Origin: a virus
Virus record (IMG/VR): IMGVR_UViG_3300049893_000899
Location: 31,356 to 95,355 of that record
DNA length: 64,000 bases
Strand: one strand, 5' to 3'
The notes under the pieces are model-generated. The model was not told the DNA's origin. It ran no database searches and saw only the letters and a list, made by a program, of their open reading frames with translations. Made by a program: the position numbers and the translations under genes. Below are positions 52,437 to 61,474 of this stretch, piece after piece; positions within the stretch are counted from its first letter, which is position 1, and each line of letters begins with the position of its first letter.

Positions 52437-53702
52437 TTACAAAGAAGCAATCTCAGTAAACCCTAAAACACCATTGAAATATCCATTTAAGATATCCAAG
52501 AAGTTGTCTCCTGAGTTAGTAAATTGAGCTGTTCCTGTAGGAGCAAACAAATGAATTGCAATTGGATTTTGCTTCAAGTGCATGAAGTCACCTCTATTGA
52601 TTGTGTCTGCCTCAATGTTAATTACAGAGTAAGTTGCATTGAAGTCAACAGCAGACTGAGGGTTGATTTTTGAATCATACCATTCAGTTCTTGAAGTAAC
52701 ACCACTATAACCTTGAGCAAAGAACTCATAGTCATAAACCTGTCTTGGAGTACCAACACCACCAAATGCAGGAGTAGCAACAGTTTTGATAACTGGAGTT
52801 TGAGTGTCTAATGGATTAGATTCAACAAACACTGCATCGAAATCAGTATACTCAAAAGTATCAATTCCGTTCCATTTAACAGTTTGAGAAACTAATTTGA
52901 AACCAAACTTAGTTGAACCAGTAACAGTTACTTTTCCAGTAGAACCAGATGATAAAGTAGTAGACGTTCCGTTGTAAGGAGAATCTAACTTAACAACAGT
53001 TGAACTGATAACGCTAGATACTAAATAAGTAGCATCAGTAGTAGCCGTACCAAAACGAACAACATCACCAACAGCTAAACCATGAGCGCCACCGTAAGTA
53101 ACATATTTACTTCCTTTAACTACAGTTGCAGTTTGAGCGATATCAACATCAGCACTGTCAGCAACAACACATAAGTCAACGAATCTTCCGTCATTTAAAG
53201 ACTTGTTAGTTCCGTTTTGAACTCTTGTGTAGAATAACTTTAAGATGTCGTAAGCTAATTCTGATCTTGTAGCAGAAACACCAGTTACAACATTGAATAA
53301 TTCACGAGTCTGTTTTTGATCGTAAATTCTCTTGTCGTCTAACATTAATACATTTAATGTGTACTCAGTTTCATCAGCAATGTTGATGTTACCAGTAGTA
53401 CCATTATATCCTAAGTAAACTGTCTTTAAAGTAGGAGCAGCATAAGCAGCAGACTCATATTTAGTAACAGCAGAACCTTGGATTGGAGCAGATAAACGGA
53501 AAGTACCGTCACCAGTTCCTTGTGCAACGAAAACTTTACCAGCAGCCGGAATTGAAGCAGCAGCAGAAGCAGTCGTAACAATAGACATATCCTCTTTTAA
53601 CAAGAATAAGTCACCCTTTTTGATTCCAGGTAGAGTGGTAACACCGTTAGTGTTTGCGCCATCTCCAATACCTACGAAATTAACTCTCGAGAAATTTGAC
53701 AT
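52437..53702 (-). CDS. Head auxiliary/decoration-type structural protein, 421 aa
   Basis: A Gly/Ala/Thr/Val-rich beta protein (GTGDGTFRLSAPIQGSAVTK; VVKGSKYVTYGGAHGLAVGD; SGSTGKVTVTGSTKFGFKLV), with an L-N-V-L-M-L-D-D-K-R-I-Y-D-Q-K-Q helix near residue 140. It starts after TTTAAATAT-ATG, the same leader as the capsid gene. Codon and residue bias are those of abundant virion proteins. Its position two genes after the capsid protein suggests a capsid auxiliary or portal-vertex protein. No family was firmly recognised. Confidence 0.6.
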   Translation of the reverse strand: MSNFSRVNFVGIGDGANTNGVTTLPGIKKGDLFLLKEDMSIVTTASAAASIPAAGKVFVAQGTGDGTFRLSAPIQGSAVTKYESAAYAAPTLKTVYLGYNGTTGNINIADETEYTLNVLMLDDKRIYDQKQTRELFNVVTGVSATRSELAYDILKLFYTRVQNGTNKSLNDGRFVDLCVVADSADVDIAQTATVVKGSKYVTYGGAHGLAVGDVVRFGTATTDATYLVSSVISSTVVKLDSPYNGTSTTLSSGSTGKVTVTGSTKFGFKLVSQTVKWNGIDTFEYTDFDAVFVESNPLDTQTPVIKTVATPAFGGVGTPRQVYDYEFFAQGYSGVTSRTEWYDSKINPQSAVDFNATYSVINIEADTINRGDFMHLKQNPIAIHLFAPTGTAQFTNSGDNFLDILNGYFNGVLGFTEIASL

Positions 53703-53721
53703 ATATTTAAATTTAGATTAC

Positions 53722-54402
53722 TTATTCAACCAATCCACCTTGGACTGATATTGTCTTTACTCTGTCCGACTGTATTATTTCTATTGCCATAGCAATAGCG
53801 GTCTGTATAATTTCTCTGTGTGTATGCTGAGCTAACGAAAACTCAACAACATCTCCACCATAAGTTCCTACATTTACATTTTGAGGATACTTGAAATAAG
53901 TTAATTTAACCTTAGGAATTTCAAACGTTCCATCAGATTCTAAAATAATATTATCCCCCTCAAAATACAATATAGGCTCCAAGTCATAAGGCTTATTAAA
54001 AGGATCATTTACAATTTCTGTATAATCATCCTGTTGTATTAAGTTTACCTTTGACAAATAAGGCAGGCAGTTTGCCTTTTTAACAACTGCCATAGCCTTA
54101 TCGTAGATCATATAATTATCTGGCAAGACAACAATATATGAGTGAGTGCCGTAATCATCCACAACTTTAGTAGAGGCAATTTCAGAAGTAACGATAATCT
54201 TTCTAAGGTCTTCAGTTCTCTTCTGGCCATATTCGTTACCCGTCTTATAGATGTTATTACCTCCATATCTAGTCTTAATAAAAGACTCTTGAGCATTGCT
54301 TAGATGTAGGTCAATAACCTCAGCAGGAAGCTCTGTTATCTGTCCAGAACTCTGCTTATCTATTCCAACAAGGAACTCTATATGTGCTTCTCCTATATTC
54401 AT
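53722..54402 (-). CDS. Head completion/adaptor protein, 226 aa
   Basis: Starts MNIGEAHIEFLVGIDKQSSG and continues with a helix-strand pattern (E-V-I-D-L-H-L-S-N-A-Q-E-S-F-I-K-T-R-Y), then beta segments (PEIVFYEGDNIILESDGTFE-like region) and a C-terminal helix (HREIIQTAIAMAIEIIQSDR). This resembles the gp6/gp4-like connector proteins that cap the portal. The start codon overlaps the next gene's stop by 1 base. Assignment rests on layout and synteny. Confidence 0.5.
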   Translation of the reverse strand: MNIGEAHIEFLVGIDKQSSGQITELPAEVIDLHLSNAQESFIKTRYGGNNIYKTGNEYGQKRTEDLRKIIVTSEIASTKVVDDYGTHSYIVVLPDNYMIYDKAMAVVKKANCLPYLSKVNLIQQDDYTEIVNDPFNKPYDLEPILYFEGDNIILESDGTFEIPKVKLTYFKYPQNVNVGTYGGDVVEFSLAQHTHREIIQTAIAMAIEIIQSDRVKTISVQGGLVE

Positions 54403-55379
54403 TATGGCATAAATTCTTGTGGCTCAACATCAGCAGGGCTACTATCATCAGTAGCTACTTCCTTTTTAAGAGAAGGCTTCTTGTTTGCCGTTCTTGATTT
54501 TAATACTTCATTCATTGTTGCTACCGTTTCTTTTGAAGCTTCAATGATTTCATCAGTAACAATCTTAGTTGCTTTCGTTGAAGCTTGCTCTAAGGCAGCT
54601 TTAATATACTGTAATGTTCCAGAGTTCTCAGGCTTCATTAAACTAGTAACAGTGTTCTCTAATCCAAACCCTAAAGCCTCTCCATTGAAGTATATTGTGC
54701 TATTATCAATATGTGCCTTATCTTTTCTAAGTACACCAAACTGAATAGCTTTAACAACTACAATTTTATATTTCAAAGTCTTATCTGACGCGATAGAGAT
54801 AAACTTCTTAGTATCTGAATCTATTAGTTTACCTATCATGCCGTCGATAGTATCTATTGCATCCTCTCTTAGGTTTTTAACATTATGTCCAGCTACAGCT
54901 AAGATATCAATCATATCATTTACAGATAATGAATTGTAGATCTCTACAGCTTTATTTCTATCTCTGAACGATAACGCTTCATTCTTATGAACTTCTTTCT
55001 CTTGATAGATTACAAACAATTTGTTAGGAGATGTGTTTGACTTGTCAATACCATCAGCAACAAGTTTGTGTGCCTTCAAGAATTTAATTGCTAATTCATC
55101 ATCAGGAATACTCTCGTCAAACTCTCTAGTTTCTCCAGCAAGTAAAACATAGAAATCATCCCAATAAACTGAATTAGGTGCTAAATGTAATTTAGGTAGA
55201 TTCATCTTCTCCTCTAATACCCTAGCGTCTTCTTCTGTTAACCCGGTAACAGGGTGTCCGTACTTTCCTAGAACTGGCCCGATCTTGTCTGATGCTAAAT
55301 CAAACTTCTCTTTACCTGCCCAAGTCTTTCTTGTAACTCTTTTTAATTTATACATATTCTTTCTTCTAACTTTTTTCAA
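54402..55379 (-). CDS. Conserved-position head module protein, 325 aa
   Basis: A basic start (MKKVRRKNMYKLKRVTRKTW) and a mostly helical, Lys-rich body (ELAIKFLKAHKLVADGIDKS; DMIDILAVAGHNVKNLREDA), with a low-complexity C-terminus (SLKKEVATDDSSPADVEPQE). The I-D-I-L-A-x-x-G-H-N-x-K-N-L-R segment could be a Rho-N/SAP-like helix pair that binds nucleic acid. It follows the capsid terminator. Role unknown; an internal head or morphogenesis protein is likely. Confidence 0.55.
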   Translation of the reverse strand: MKKVRRKNMYKLKRVTRKTWAGKEKFDLASDKIGPVLGKYGHPVTGLTEEDARVLEEKMNLPKLHLAPNSVYWDDFYVLLAGETREFDESIPDDELAIKFLKAHKLVADGIDKSNTSPNKLFVIYQEKEVHKNEALSFRDRNKAVEIYNSLSVNDMIDILAVAGHNVKNLREDAIDTIDGMIGKLIDSDTKKFISIASDKTLKYKIVVVKAIQFGVLRKDKAHIDNSTIYFNGEALGFGLENTVTSLMKPENSGTLQYIKAALEQASTKATKIVTDEIIEASKETVATMNEVLKSRTANKKPSLKKEVATDDSSPADVEPQEFMP

Positions 55380-55380
55380 A

Positions 55381-55415
55381 TATAAAACAAAGAAAGGACT
55401 TTCGCCCTTTCTTTG
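55381..55415 (-). terminator. Intrinsic terminator after the major capsid gene
   Basis: On the minus strand CAAAGAAAGGGCGAAAGTCC pairs with the following CTTTCTTTG, then TTTTATA. The stem is about 11 bp with one mismatch. It lies 12 bases after the capsid stop and would lower expression of the downstream head genes relative to capsid. Confidence 0.85.
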
Positions 55416-55427
55416 AGTATTTTTTTA

Positions 55428-56894
55428 TTATTCAGCCATCATGATCAACTCACCACAAGAAGTAGGGTCTTGAACTTGAACACCAAATTCCGCAAGGAAG
55501 TGAACATCGTAACCATCTTTACCTGTAGCTCTTGATTGATTAAGAGACTTAGCAACACCTGAATATGGATCAGTAGAACCTGCAACATGCCAGTAAGCCA
55601 TTTCAGAATCTTTAGAAACAATCTTACGAATGTTAGAAACACCGTCTTTTCTACCGAAGTTTAAGATGGTGAATCTGTAAGACTCTAAAGGTTTCTTAGT
55701 AACTGGATGTAATTGTCTGTTACGAATAACATCATCGTAAGGAGCGAATTCTTTAACAGTTAACTTGATACCATTCATGAACTCTACAGTTTTGAAATAA
55801 CCAGTTAAAACTAACTCAGAACCAGAACCATTGATGAAAGTACCAGAGTTAGTAACAGTAATGTTATTCCCTTTAGCGTATTCACGAATAGCTCTATCAA
55901 ACTCACGCATACCCATTTTACCAGTTAAGGCAACAAAGTGAGTATCACCACCCCATTGAGTAGCATTGTAAGATAAATCCAATAAGAAATCATCTAACAA
56001 GTTGTAAGTCATCTTAGTGTAGAAACGAATGTTAGAAGCTGCAATTTGTTGACGAATACCAGCACCGTGGAAAATTGGTCTTGCATTTTGTCCTTTTAAA
56101 GAAACTTCACCTTGAGCGTTTTTATTGTAAACAGAGTAGATCATAGATCTGTCTTGCTCACGATACCACTCACCCATTGCTGTCCACTCAGTTAACTTAG
56201 ACCACATTTTAGTCTTGTTACCTTGAGCATCTTGCAATTCGATAACCATAACTGCATTATGCGCGTTACGAGTTACGTTGTAAGTCTTACGTAAAGTAGA
56301 AATTTGGTTCTTTAATTTGAACGGTGTAGAGAACGCTACGCCTCCTCCTTTGTCAGAATACTCTTCAACAGTAGTGTAGTCTTTAGAGAATCTAGCACCT
56401 TTGCTAATCATAGCGATATCAACAAAGTAAGTAGGATCTGGATTATTGTGAACACAAGTATAAACCCATCCTAAACCATCTTGATATGGCTCTTCAACGA
56501 TATGGTATTGAACTTGGTCGTCAGCAACGATGTTATCGTTAATGTCAAACCATTTCTCTTCCATTACAATTCTGAAACGAGTATTACCGTAACCAGGAGT
56601 TCCACTAACAGCGTCAGGAGAATCTTCTAATACATTGATTACTCTCTCAGTTTGAGAATGTAAATCCCAAGTGTACTCACGACCATTGATAGTCTGAGTG
56701 TTTTTTAAACCACCAGTTAATAACGAAAGAACGTTATCACCAGCCTTGTAACCATGAGCATAAGATAAGATTGAACCAACCTTATCTGGAGCTGTTAAGT
56801 AAGCGTTCGCTAAATGATTAGACTCAACAAGACCTGTAAAATCTCTTGAAGAGTAAATCTGTAGCGGACTAATTTGCTGTTTACCTAAAGACAT
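55428..56894 (-). CDS. Major capsid protein (crAss-type, HK97 fold), 488 aa
   Basis: Starts MSLGKQQISPLQIYSSRDFT. The size (488), the segment N-T-Q-T-I-N-G-R-E-Y-T-W (64-75), the Q-N-A-R-P-I-F-H-G-A-G-I-R-Q-Q-I region near residue 270, and the C-terminal DVHFLAEFGVQVQDPTSCGE agree with crAss-like capsid proteins. It forms the icosahedral shell on the scaffold encoded just upstream. The leader is GTTAAATAT-ATG with no Shine-Dalgarno site, and a strong terminator follows, as expected for a highly expressed gene. Confidence 0.88.
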   Translation of the reverse strand: MSLGKQQISPLQIYSSRDFTGLVESNHLANAYLTAPDKVGSILSYAHGYKAGDNVLSLLTGGLKNTQTINGREYTWDLHSQTERVINVLEDSPDAVSGTPGYGNTRFRIVMEEKWFDINDNIVADDQVQYHIVEEPYQDGLGWVYTCVHNNPDPTYFVDIAMISKGARFSKDYTTVEEYSDKGGGVAFSTPFKLKNQISTLRKTYNVTRNAHNAVMVIELQDAQGNKTKMWSKLTEWTAMGEWYREQDRSMIYSVYNKNAQGEVSLKGQNARPIFHGAGIRQQIAASNIRFYTKMTYNLLDDFLLDLSYNATQWGGDTHFVALTGKMGMREFDRAIREYAKGNNITVTNSGTFINGSGSELVLTGYFKTVEFMNGIKLTVKEFAPYDDVIRNRQLHPVTKKPLESYRFTILNFGRKDGVSNIRKIVSKDSEMAYWHVAGSTDPYSGVAKSLNQSRATGKDGYDVHFLAEFGVQVQDPTSCGELIMMAE

Positions 56895-56915
56895 ATATTT
56901 AACTTAATTTAATTA

Positions 56916-57989
56916 CTATGACATCCAAGAATCTAGTGCTGACAAACTTCCTTCTGTATCATCTACTCTTGGAGACCTTGAAGAAGGTTTTCTTGAGTTA
57001 GAGTCAGTATAGTTGTCAACTTTCTTCTTAAACTTTACTACTTCTTTTGTTTGTGCAACTTTAACCAATTTATCTAAAGTTATCTTATTCTTCTTGATGT
57101 AAGCGTATAGAAGATCTGAATCTCCATCTTCATCAATCATTACTTGAGTCTTACCGTCCTTAACAGGCTTCAAGATATAATCTGCTAATGATTCTCTCTC
57201 TTCTTTAGAAAGCTCCATTCCAGCAATCTTGTTCTTTGTTAAGATTCTATTTCTATACTCAAGGTTTTCTTTCTCAAACTGTTCTCTTCTAGCTCTCTCT
57301 TGATTCTCTAAGTTAGATCTTCTCTCAGCTTCTTTTCTTTCTTGAAGTGAAATCATATTCTTTTGAGAAATCTCTGCTTGTATCTTCTTAATGCCAGCAG
57401 CTTCGTAAGCTTTAACAGTTTCAGCTATCTTTTCAGAAGATAAACCCTTAGACTTCAAGTCGTCTTCAATAACATAAGACTGATGCGCATCGTTATCAAT
57501 ATCAATAGTATTATAGTCTACTGTATTGAACACGTCAATCAATCCATCTATTGTAGCGTTATCTTTGTTAGATAGGATATATTTAAATGCTTTAACAATA
57601 TCTTGGTCAACATTATCATTGCCTTCAAATAGAGAATTAATTCTCTGATTAACTGTATCGTTAATCATTTCATTGAAGCCTTCTTCAGAGTCTTCATACT
57701 CTTTAGATTCATCATAATGTAAAACACCTTTCTCAACTAACGCAGACATTGTCTGTCCGAATGTAGATACCGATTCAGGCTCTTCCTCTTTCGGTGTTTC
57801 TTGTCCTTCTTCTGGAGTTTCATCCTCTTTAGGCTGAACTTCCTCTTCAGGCTCTTCTTGTTCTTCTTCTGCTATAACAGTATCTCCAGCGAAATCTCCA
57901 CTAAGATCTGTTACTCCAGAGTTATCTTCAGCTAGTTCCTCTCCCGAAACTAAATCAGATAAGAAATTAAAATCGTCTCCTCCTGTCAT
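56916..57989 (-). CDS. Scaffolding protein, 357 aa
   Basis: The first 75 residues are very acidic (VIAEEEQEEPEEEVQPKEDE). A long coiled coil spans about 195-260 (ISLQERKEAERRSNLENQER), and the C-terminus has basic and Ser-rich sequence (SNSRKPSSRSPRVDDTEGSL) ending in a short helix that may bind capsid. An acidic, coiled-coil protein directly before the capsid gene is the standard signature of a scaffold. No protease motif was seen. Confidence 0.75.
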   Translation of the reverse strand: MTGGDDFNFLSDLVSGEELAEDNSGVTDLSGDFAGDTVIAEEEQEEPEEEVQPKEDETPEEGQETPKEEEPESVSTFGQTMSALVEKGVLHYDESKEYEDSEEGFNEMINDTVNQRINSLFEGNDNVDQDIVKAFKYILSNKDNATIDGLIDVFNTVDYNTIDIDNDAHQSYVIEDDLKSKGLSSEKIAETVKAYEAAGIKKIQAEISQKNMISLQERKEAERRSNLENQERARREQFEKENLEYRNRILTKNKIAGMELSKEERESLADYILKPVKDGKTQVMIDEDGDSDLLYAYIKKNKITLDKLVKVAQTKEVVKFKKKVDNYTDSNSRKPSSRSPRVDDTEGSLSALDSWMS

Positions 57990-58025
57990 ATCAATTGTAA
58001 ATTACGTTTTAATGTTAATTCAATA

Positions 58026-58065
58026 CAAAAGTTGCTGTCATTTTTTTCATGACGGTCAACTTTTG
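58026..58065 (-). promoter_or_regulatory. Hairpin in the scaffold gene leader
   Basis: CAAAAGTTG with TGTCAT on one side pairs with ATGAC and CAACTTTTG on the other (small internal mismatch, 7-base loop). It lies in the only sizeable gap (89 bases) of the terminase-to-capsid block, about 36 bases before the scaffold start. The stem is flanked by T/A runs, so it could be an attenuator, a weak terminator or an RNA processing site. Confidence 0.5.
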
Positions 58066-58078
58066 ATGCTGTTTTGGG

Positions 58079-59020
58079 TTATCTTCTTTTTGTGCTATAA
58101 TTCAATTTTTTATAAAACCCACCGTCTCCAGGTTTAAGTTTTTTTCTTTCAGCAAACATCCCTGTTTCTTTAGTAACGTTATTTTCCATATCATTAGAGT
58201 CTGTTGCTTTTTTTTGATTATGATCTATTAATCCATTTTCAGAATACAACCTTGCCATTCTTTTGCTTTTAAATGGAATAAATTCTTTGTTGTCTATTGC
58301 ATATTTAACTGGATCTTGCCCTGATTCTGGTAGATTAGTTAATTTATCTTCCCCTGGTTTTTGAACTACAGTAGGAAAGGCTAAAGTACTTTTATTAACC
58401 CCAGCAGTACCCATTAAATGAGTTTGTTTCTGTCCTGGATTATTTGGATCTTCTATATATGGAGTTTCATTTCCTTTATTGTAATCATCTACTCTTTGAA
58501 TAAAGTTCATGTTTTTGTTCTCTTCATTTATCCTTTTAAAAAATTTACTATTAGGATTGTCGTTTCTTGAAAACATTTCATTAAACTTCCTCTGATAATT
58601 CCCATATTTATCTTTACCATCTCCATCAGTAAACTCATTAAAAGACTCTTTTGCTTTAGTTAGAAATCCTTTCTTCAATTCAGATCCAGGCTCTACAGTT
58701 GTATTATCAACTTCAGGTTTAGCTTCAACAGCATTAGGGTCAACGATAGGAGTTGGAGGCCCGGCTGTCTTCTTGCTCTCTGGAGTAGCTGTTTCAACTT
58801 CTTTCTTTGCTGTTGTTTTATCAGTCTTTGGAGCTTTAGCAATAGAATCATATATAGCAGCAGCACTAGAAGCTACTTGTGATACCTTAGCCAAATTATG
58901 AGCAACCTTGTCCTCAATTTTTGGACCCTGAACAATGGTAGCAGTTGAGCCTTGATGCCAATCAGGCTCAAAGCTCATACCGTACTCCATCTTTCTTTTA
59001 TTCTTATTAAACTTTATCAT
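58079..59020 (-). CDS. Head module structural protein between portal and scaffold, 313 aa
   Basis: Starts MIKFNKNKRKMEYGMSFEPD. An Ala/Lys/Pro-rich middle (KTAGPPTPIVDPNAVEAKPE) precedes a segment with T-H-L-M-G-T-A-G...A-F-P-T-V-V and D-P-V-K-Y-A-I-D-N-K-E-F-I-P-F-K-S-K-R-M-A. The latter resembles a small conserved block in phage internal or tail lysozyme-type proteins ('FPTI..., AYxxAxxxGExxxF...EA..F'), of unknown function. The C-terminus is basic. Probably an internal head or portal-associated protein. Confidence 0.5.
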   Translation of the reverse strand: MIKFNKNKRKMEYGMSFEPDWHQGSTATIVQGPKIEDKVAHNLAKVSQVASSAAAIYDSIAKAPKTDKTTAKKEVETATPESKKTAGPPTPIVDPNAVEAKPEVDNTTVEPGSELKKGFLTKAKESFNEFTDGDGKDKYGNYQRKFNEMFSRNDNPNSKFFKRINEENKNMNFIQRVDDYNKGNETPYIEDPNNPGQKQTHLMGTAGVNKSTLAFPTVVQKPGEDKLTNLPESGQDPVKYAIDNKEFIPFKSKRMARLYSENGLIDHNQKKATDSNDMENNVTKETGMFAERKKLKPGDGGFYKKLNYSTKRR

Positions 59021-59023
59021 AGT

Positions 59024-61474
59024 TTATTTTTTTCTAGCAGCTTCAGCATTAGTCTTGTTCTTAAGAGCAGTCTTAGCTTTAAGCTTCTCTATCTCCATCT
59101 TATTCTCCATCTCCTCTCGCTTAAGCTCTCTATCCTTCTCTTTCTCCTTCTCATTAGAAGTTCTATCCTTCTCTCTCTGTTGAGCTTCACTCGTCTGTCT
59201 TGACTTCTCGATAGCTTTATTACCCCATTCAATAACATCAGGGATATTATTCATATTTCTATCTTTCTCTTCATCAAAACCAGAAGCAACAATAGTAGCT
59301 TTAAGAATATCATTCTCTCTATCAAGTTGATTCTCCATAGCCTCAAACTCTCTAGCCTCTCTCTTATCTTGTAATTGAGCCTGAACAGCTTGATCTCTTG
59401 ATTCTCTTTCAGCTTGAGCTTGTTGAGCTTGACTCTGTTCAAGTCTAACCTCTCCATTCTCAATATATTCAATACCTTCAATAAGAGAAGCAGATCTGTA
59501 TAATTTAGCCAAGTCAGAAAGATTAACCTTACCCTGTTGTAAAGCAGCTTCTGCCAATGCTTCAATGCGCATTTTATTTCTCTTATCTTTAGAGTAGTTA
59601 GAGATAAACACTCCAATATCAGAATCCATTAACATCTCTCCGTCAACAAGTAAAGATTGTACTGTATTGTCTTTCGACATATAAGTGAATCTTTTCCCTC
59701 CAGCAGTAGTAAACTTAGACATCTCAATATAAGCTGTTAATACAGCTTGTTTAATCTCGTCATGTCTAAAGAAGTAATGCTCAGTAATATAGCCTGAATT
59801 AATTAAAGCTGTATTAAGACCAGTAGTAGTTTCATATTGAGAAGTGGAGCCAAGTTGTTGTGGGTTCATTCCGCACACTTGGTCCATCAGGAACTCAATC
59901 TTAGCCATAATACCAATATACTGTTGTACTACGTTAGCTAAAGACAAGTCTATACTCTGGAACTGATTAAACCTAGAAACAGAGTTAGGATCTCCATCTC
60001 TACCTTCTTCCATTGAGTTAATCCAAGCAATACCAAGGTTATCAAAGTAGTACATCCATTGCTTCATGTCTATACCGTTTGATTTAGGTATCTGAGCCAA
60101 GTCAAACACCATCTTCTTACCTTTTGCTTTAGCTATCTCATTTTCAAGTCTTAACCAGATAGTATTATACAACATCTGATACGGAGCAAGTAAATCAACT
60201 ATACTTGTCGCTTCAGAGTTTAAGTTATTATACAATCCACCAATATAAGGAGACCACACCTCTGTAGGGCTGTCAATCTTTCTCATTTGGTTTCTACAAG
60301 GATTAATGTCAACATAGATGTCAGCGCCAATCTTATGTCCCATCCAATATTCTGGCAACCATTGCCACTCTAAAGTAGCCCCAATAGCTTTAAGCTCTTC
60401 TGTTAGCTTGAATGAATCATCTACGTCTTCCGTCATTGGCATCCCAGATTCAGGATCAACATACGAAAGATATCCAATCTTCTTCATTGACTTCCACACA
60501 CAAGTAACAACTCTAATGTTTCCATTGTATCGTTGATTTACATTGTATGTATCTAAATCCTTCATTGTAGCCGCATCATACGCGAATCCAGGGTACATGA
60601 TATTGTTACTCATTGAGTTAACAATCTCCCCATCATCAAGCATCTTCAGTTGAGCTTCAGTAAGGTATAATCCAAATTCATCTATAACTTCCCCTCTTGA
60701 CATGAAGCGTTCCTCTCTCTGCCAATCAGATAAGTGAACCCATTCAGTCTCAGGCCCTTTTTCAAACTCAAAGTTTAATGGGTTTACAACCCTTAAAGAC
60801 GTCCTTCCATTTACCGCCCCAACATAATAAACCTCTTCTGAAGCTATTGCGGCATGGCTGAATCCTTTGTTAAACTTAGCCGGCAATCTATCTGAGTGCA
60901 TTGCATCTTCAACTATCACTGAAGCGTAATGTTCTCTGATGTCTCTAATTGTTCTGCCGGTGTTCATTTGTTTCTTAAGCTCCTTGAAAGAAAGGATTGA
61001 ATCCATCTTTTGCTCAATCTCTGGATCATTTGGATCAAGCTGAAAAATAGCCATTAACTTCTGCTGTGTAGTCATTAACAACTCTTGTGTCTGTTGTTCT
61101 ACCTTAGAGTTAACAACGTGGCCACCAACTCCAACAACATGGTAATCAAACGGTCGCTCTAACTCTTCCCCAACCAATCTATCAACCCTAATCCTTACTA
61201 AGTTATAGTCTCTAAGCTTAGAAGGAGAACCTCCAAACTGTCCGCCAAACTTAAAAGGGTCTGTCACATACTTATAATTCTCCTCATTTATTCTGGAGTT
61301 CATTAAGTCATAGTTAGCCTGTTTGCTTTGCTTAGATGAACGACCATTCCTCTTCAAAGAGAAAGCCATACCATCAACAGCATCAACACATTGCTCTCTC
61401 CATTTGTCAGTCTTCTTTGACAAAGGAAGCATCTGTTGAGGTAAATACCTCTGGATATTAATGTCTGTACTCAT
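59024..61474 (-). CDS. Portal protein, 816 aa
   Basis: Starts MSTDINIQRYLPQQMLPLSK. The order of segments is that of large crAss-like portals: clip/wing region (YNLVRIRVDRLVGEELERPF), a Q-L-D-P-N-D-P-E-I helix, a stem-like part (EATSIVDLLAPYQMLYNTIW), and a crown with a long charged coiled coil (residues ~640-816: QAQAERESRDQAVQAQLQDK; EKEKDRELKREEMENKMEIE). It forms the dodecameric vertex through which DNA enters and leaves. It abuts the terminase gene and precedes the internal protein by 3 bases. Confidence 0.85.
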   Translation of the reverse strand: MSTDINIQRYLPQQMLPLSKKTDKWREQCVDAVDGMAFSLKRNGRSSKQSKQANYDLMNSRINEENYKYVTDPFKFGGQFGGSPSKLRDYNLVRIRVDRLVGEELERPFDYHVVGVGGHVVNSKVEQQTQELLMTTQQKLMAIFQLDPNDPEIEQKMDSILSFKELKKQMNTGRTIRDIREHYASVIVEDAMHSDRLPAKFNKGFSHAAIASEEVYYVGAVNGRTSLRVVNPLNFEFEKGPETEWVHLSDWQREERFMSRGEVIDEFGLYLTEAQLKMLDDGEIVNSMSNNIMYPGFAYDAATMKDLDTYNVNQRYNGNIRVVTCVWKSMKKIGYLSYVDPESGMPMTEDVDDSFKLTEELKAIGATLEWQWLPEYWMGHKIGADIYVDINPCRNQMRKIDSPTEVWSPYIGGLYNNLNSEATSIVDLLAPYQMLYNTIWLRLENEIAKAKGKKMVFDLAQIPKSNGIDMKQWMYYFDNLGIAWINSMEEGRDGDPNSVSRFNQFQSIDLSLANVVQQYIGIMAKIEFLMDQVCGMNPQQLGSTSQYETTTGLNTALINSGYITEHYFFRHDEIKQAVLTAYIEMSKFTTAGGKRFTYMSKDNTVQSLLVDGEMLMDSDIGVFISNYSKDKRNKMRIEALAEAALQQGKVNLSDLAKLYRSASLIEGIEYIENGEVRLEQSQAQQAQAERESRDQAVQAQLQDKREAREFEAMENQLDRENDILKATIVASGFDEEKDRNMNNIPDVIEWGNKAIEKSRQTSEAQQREKDRTSNEKEKEKDRELKREEMENKMEIEKLKAKTALKNKTNAEAARKK

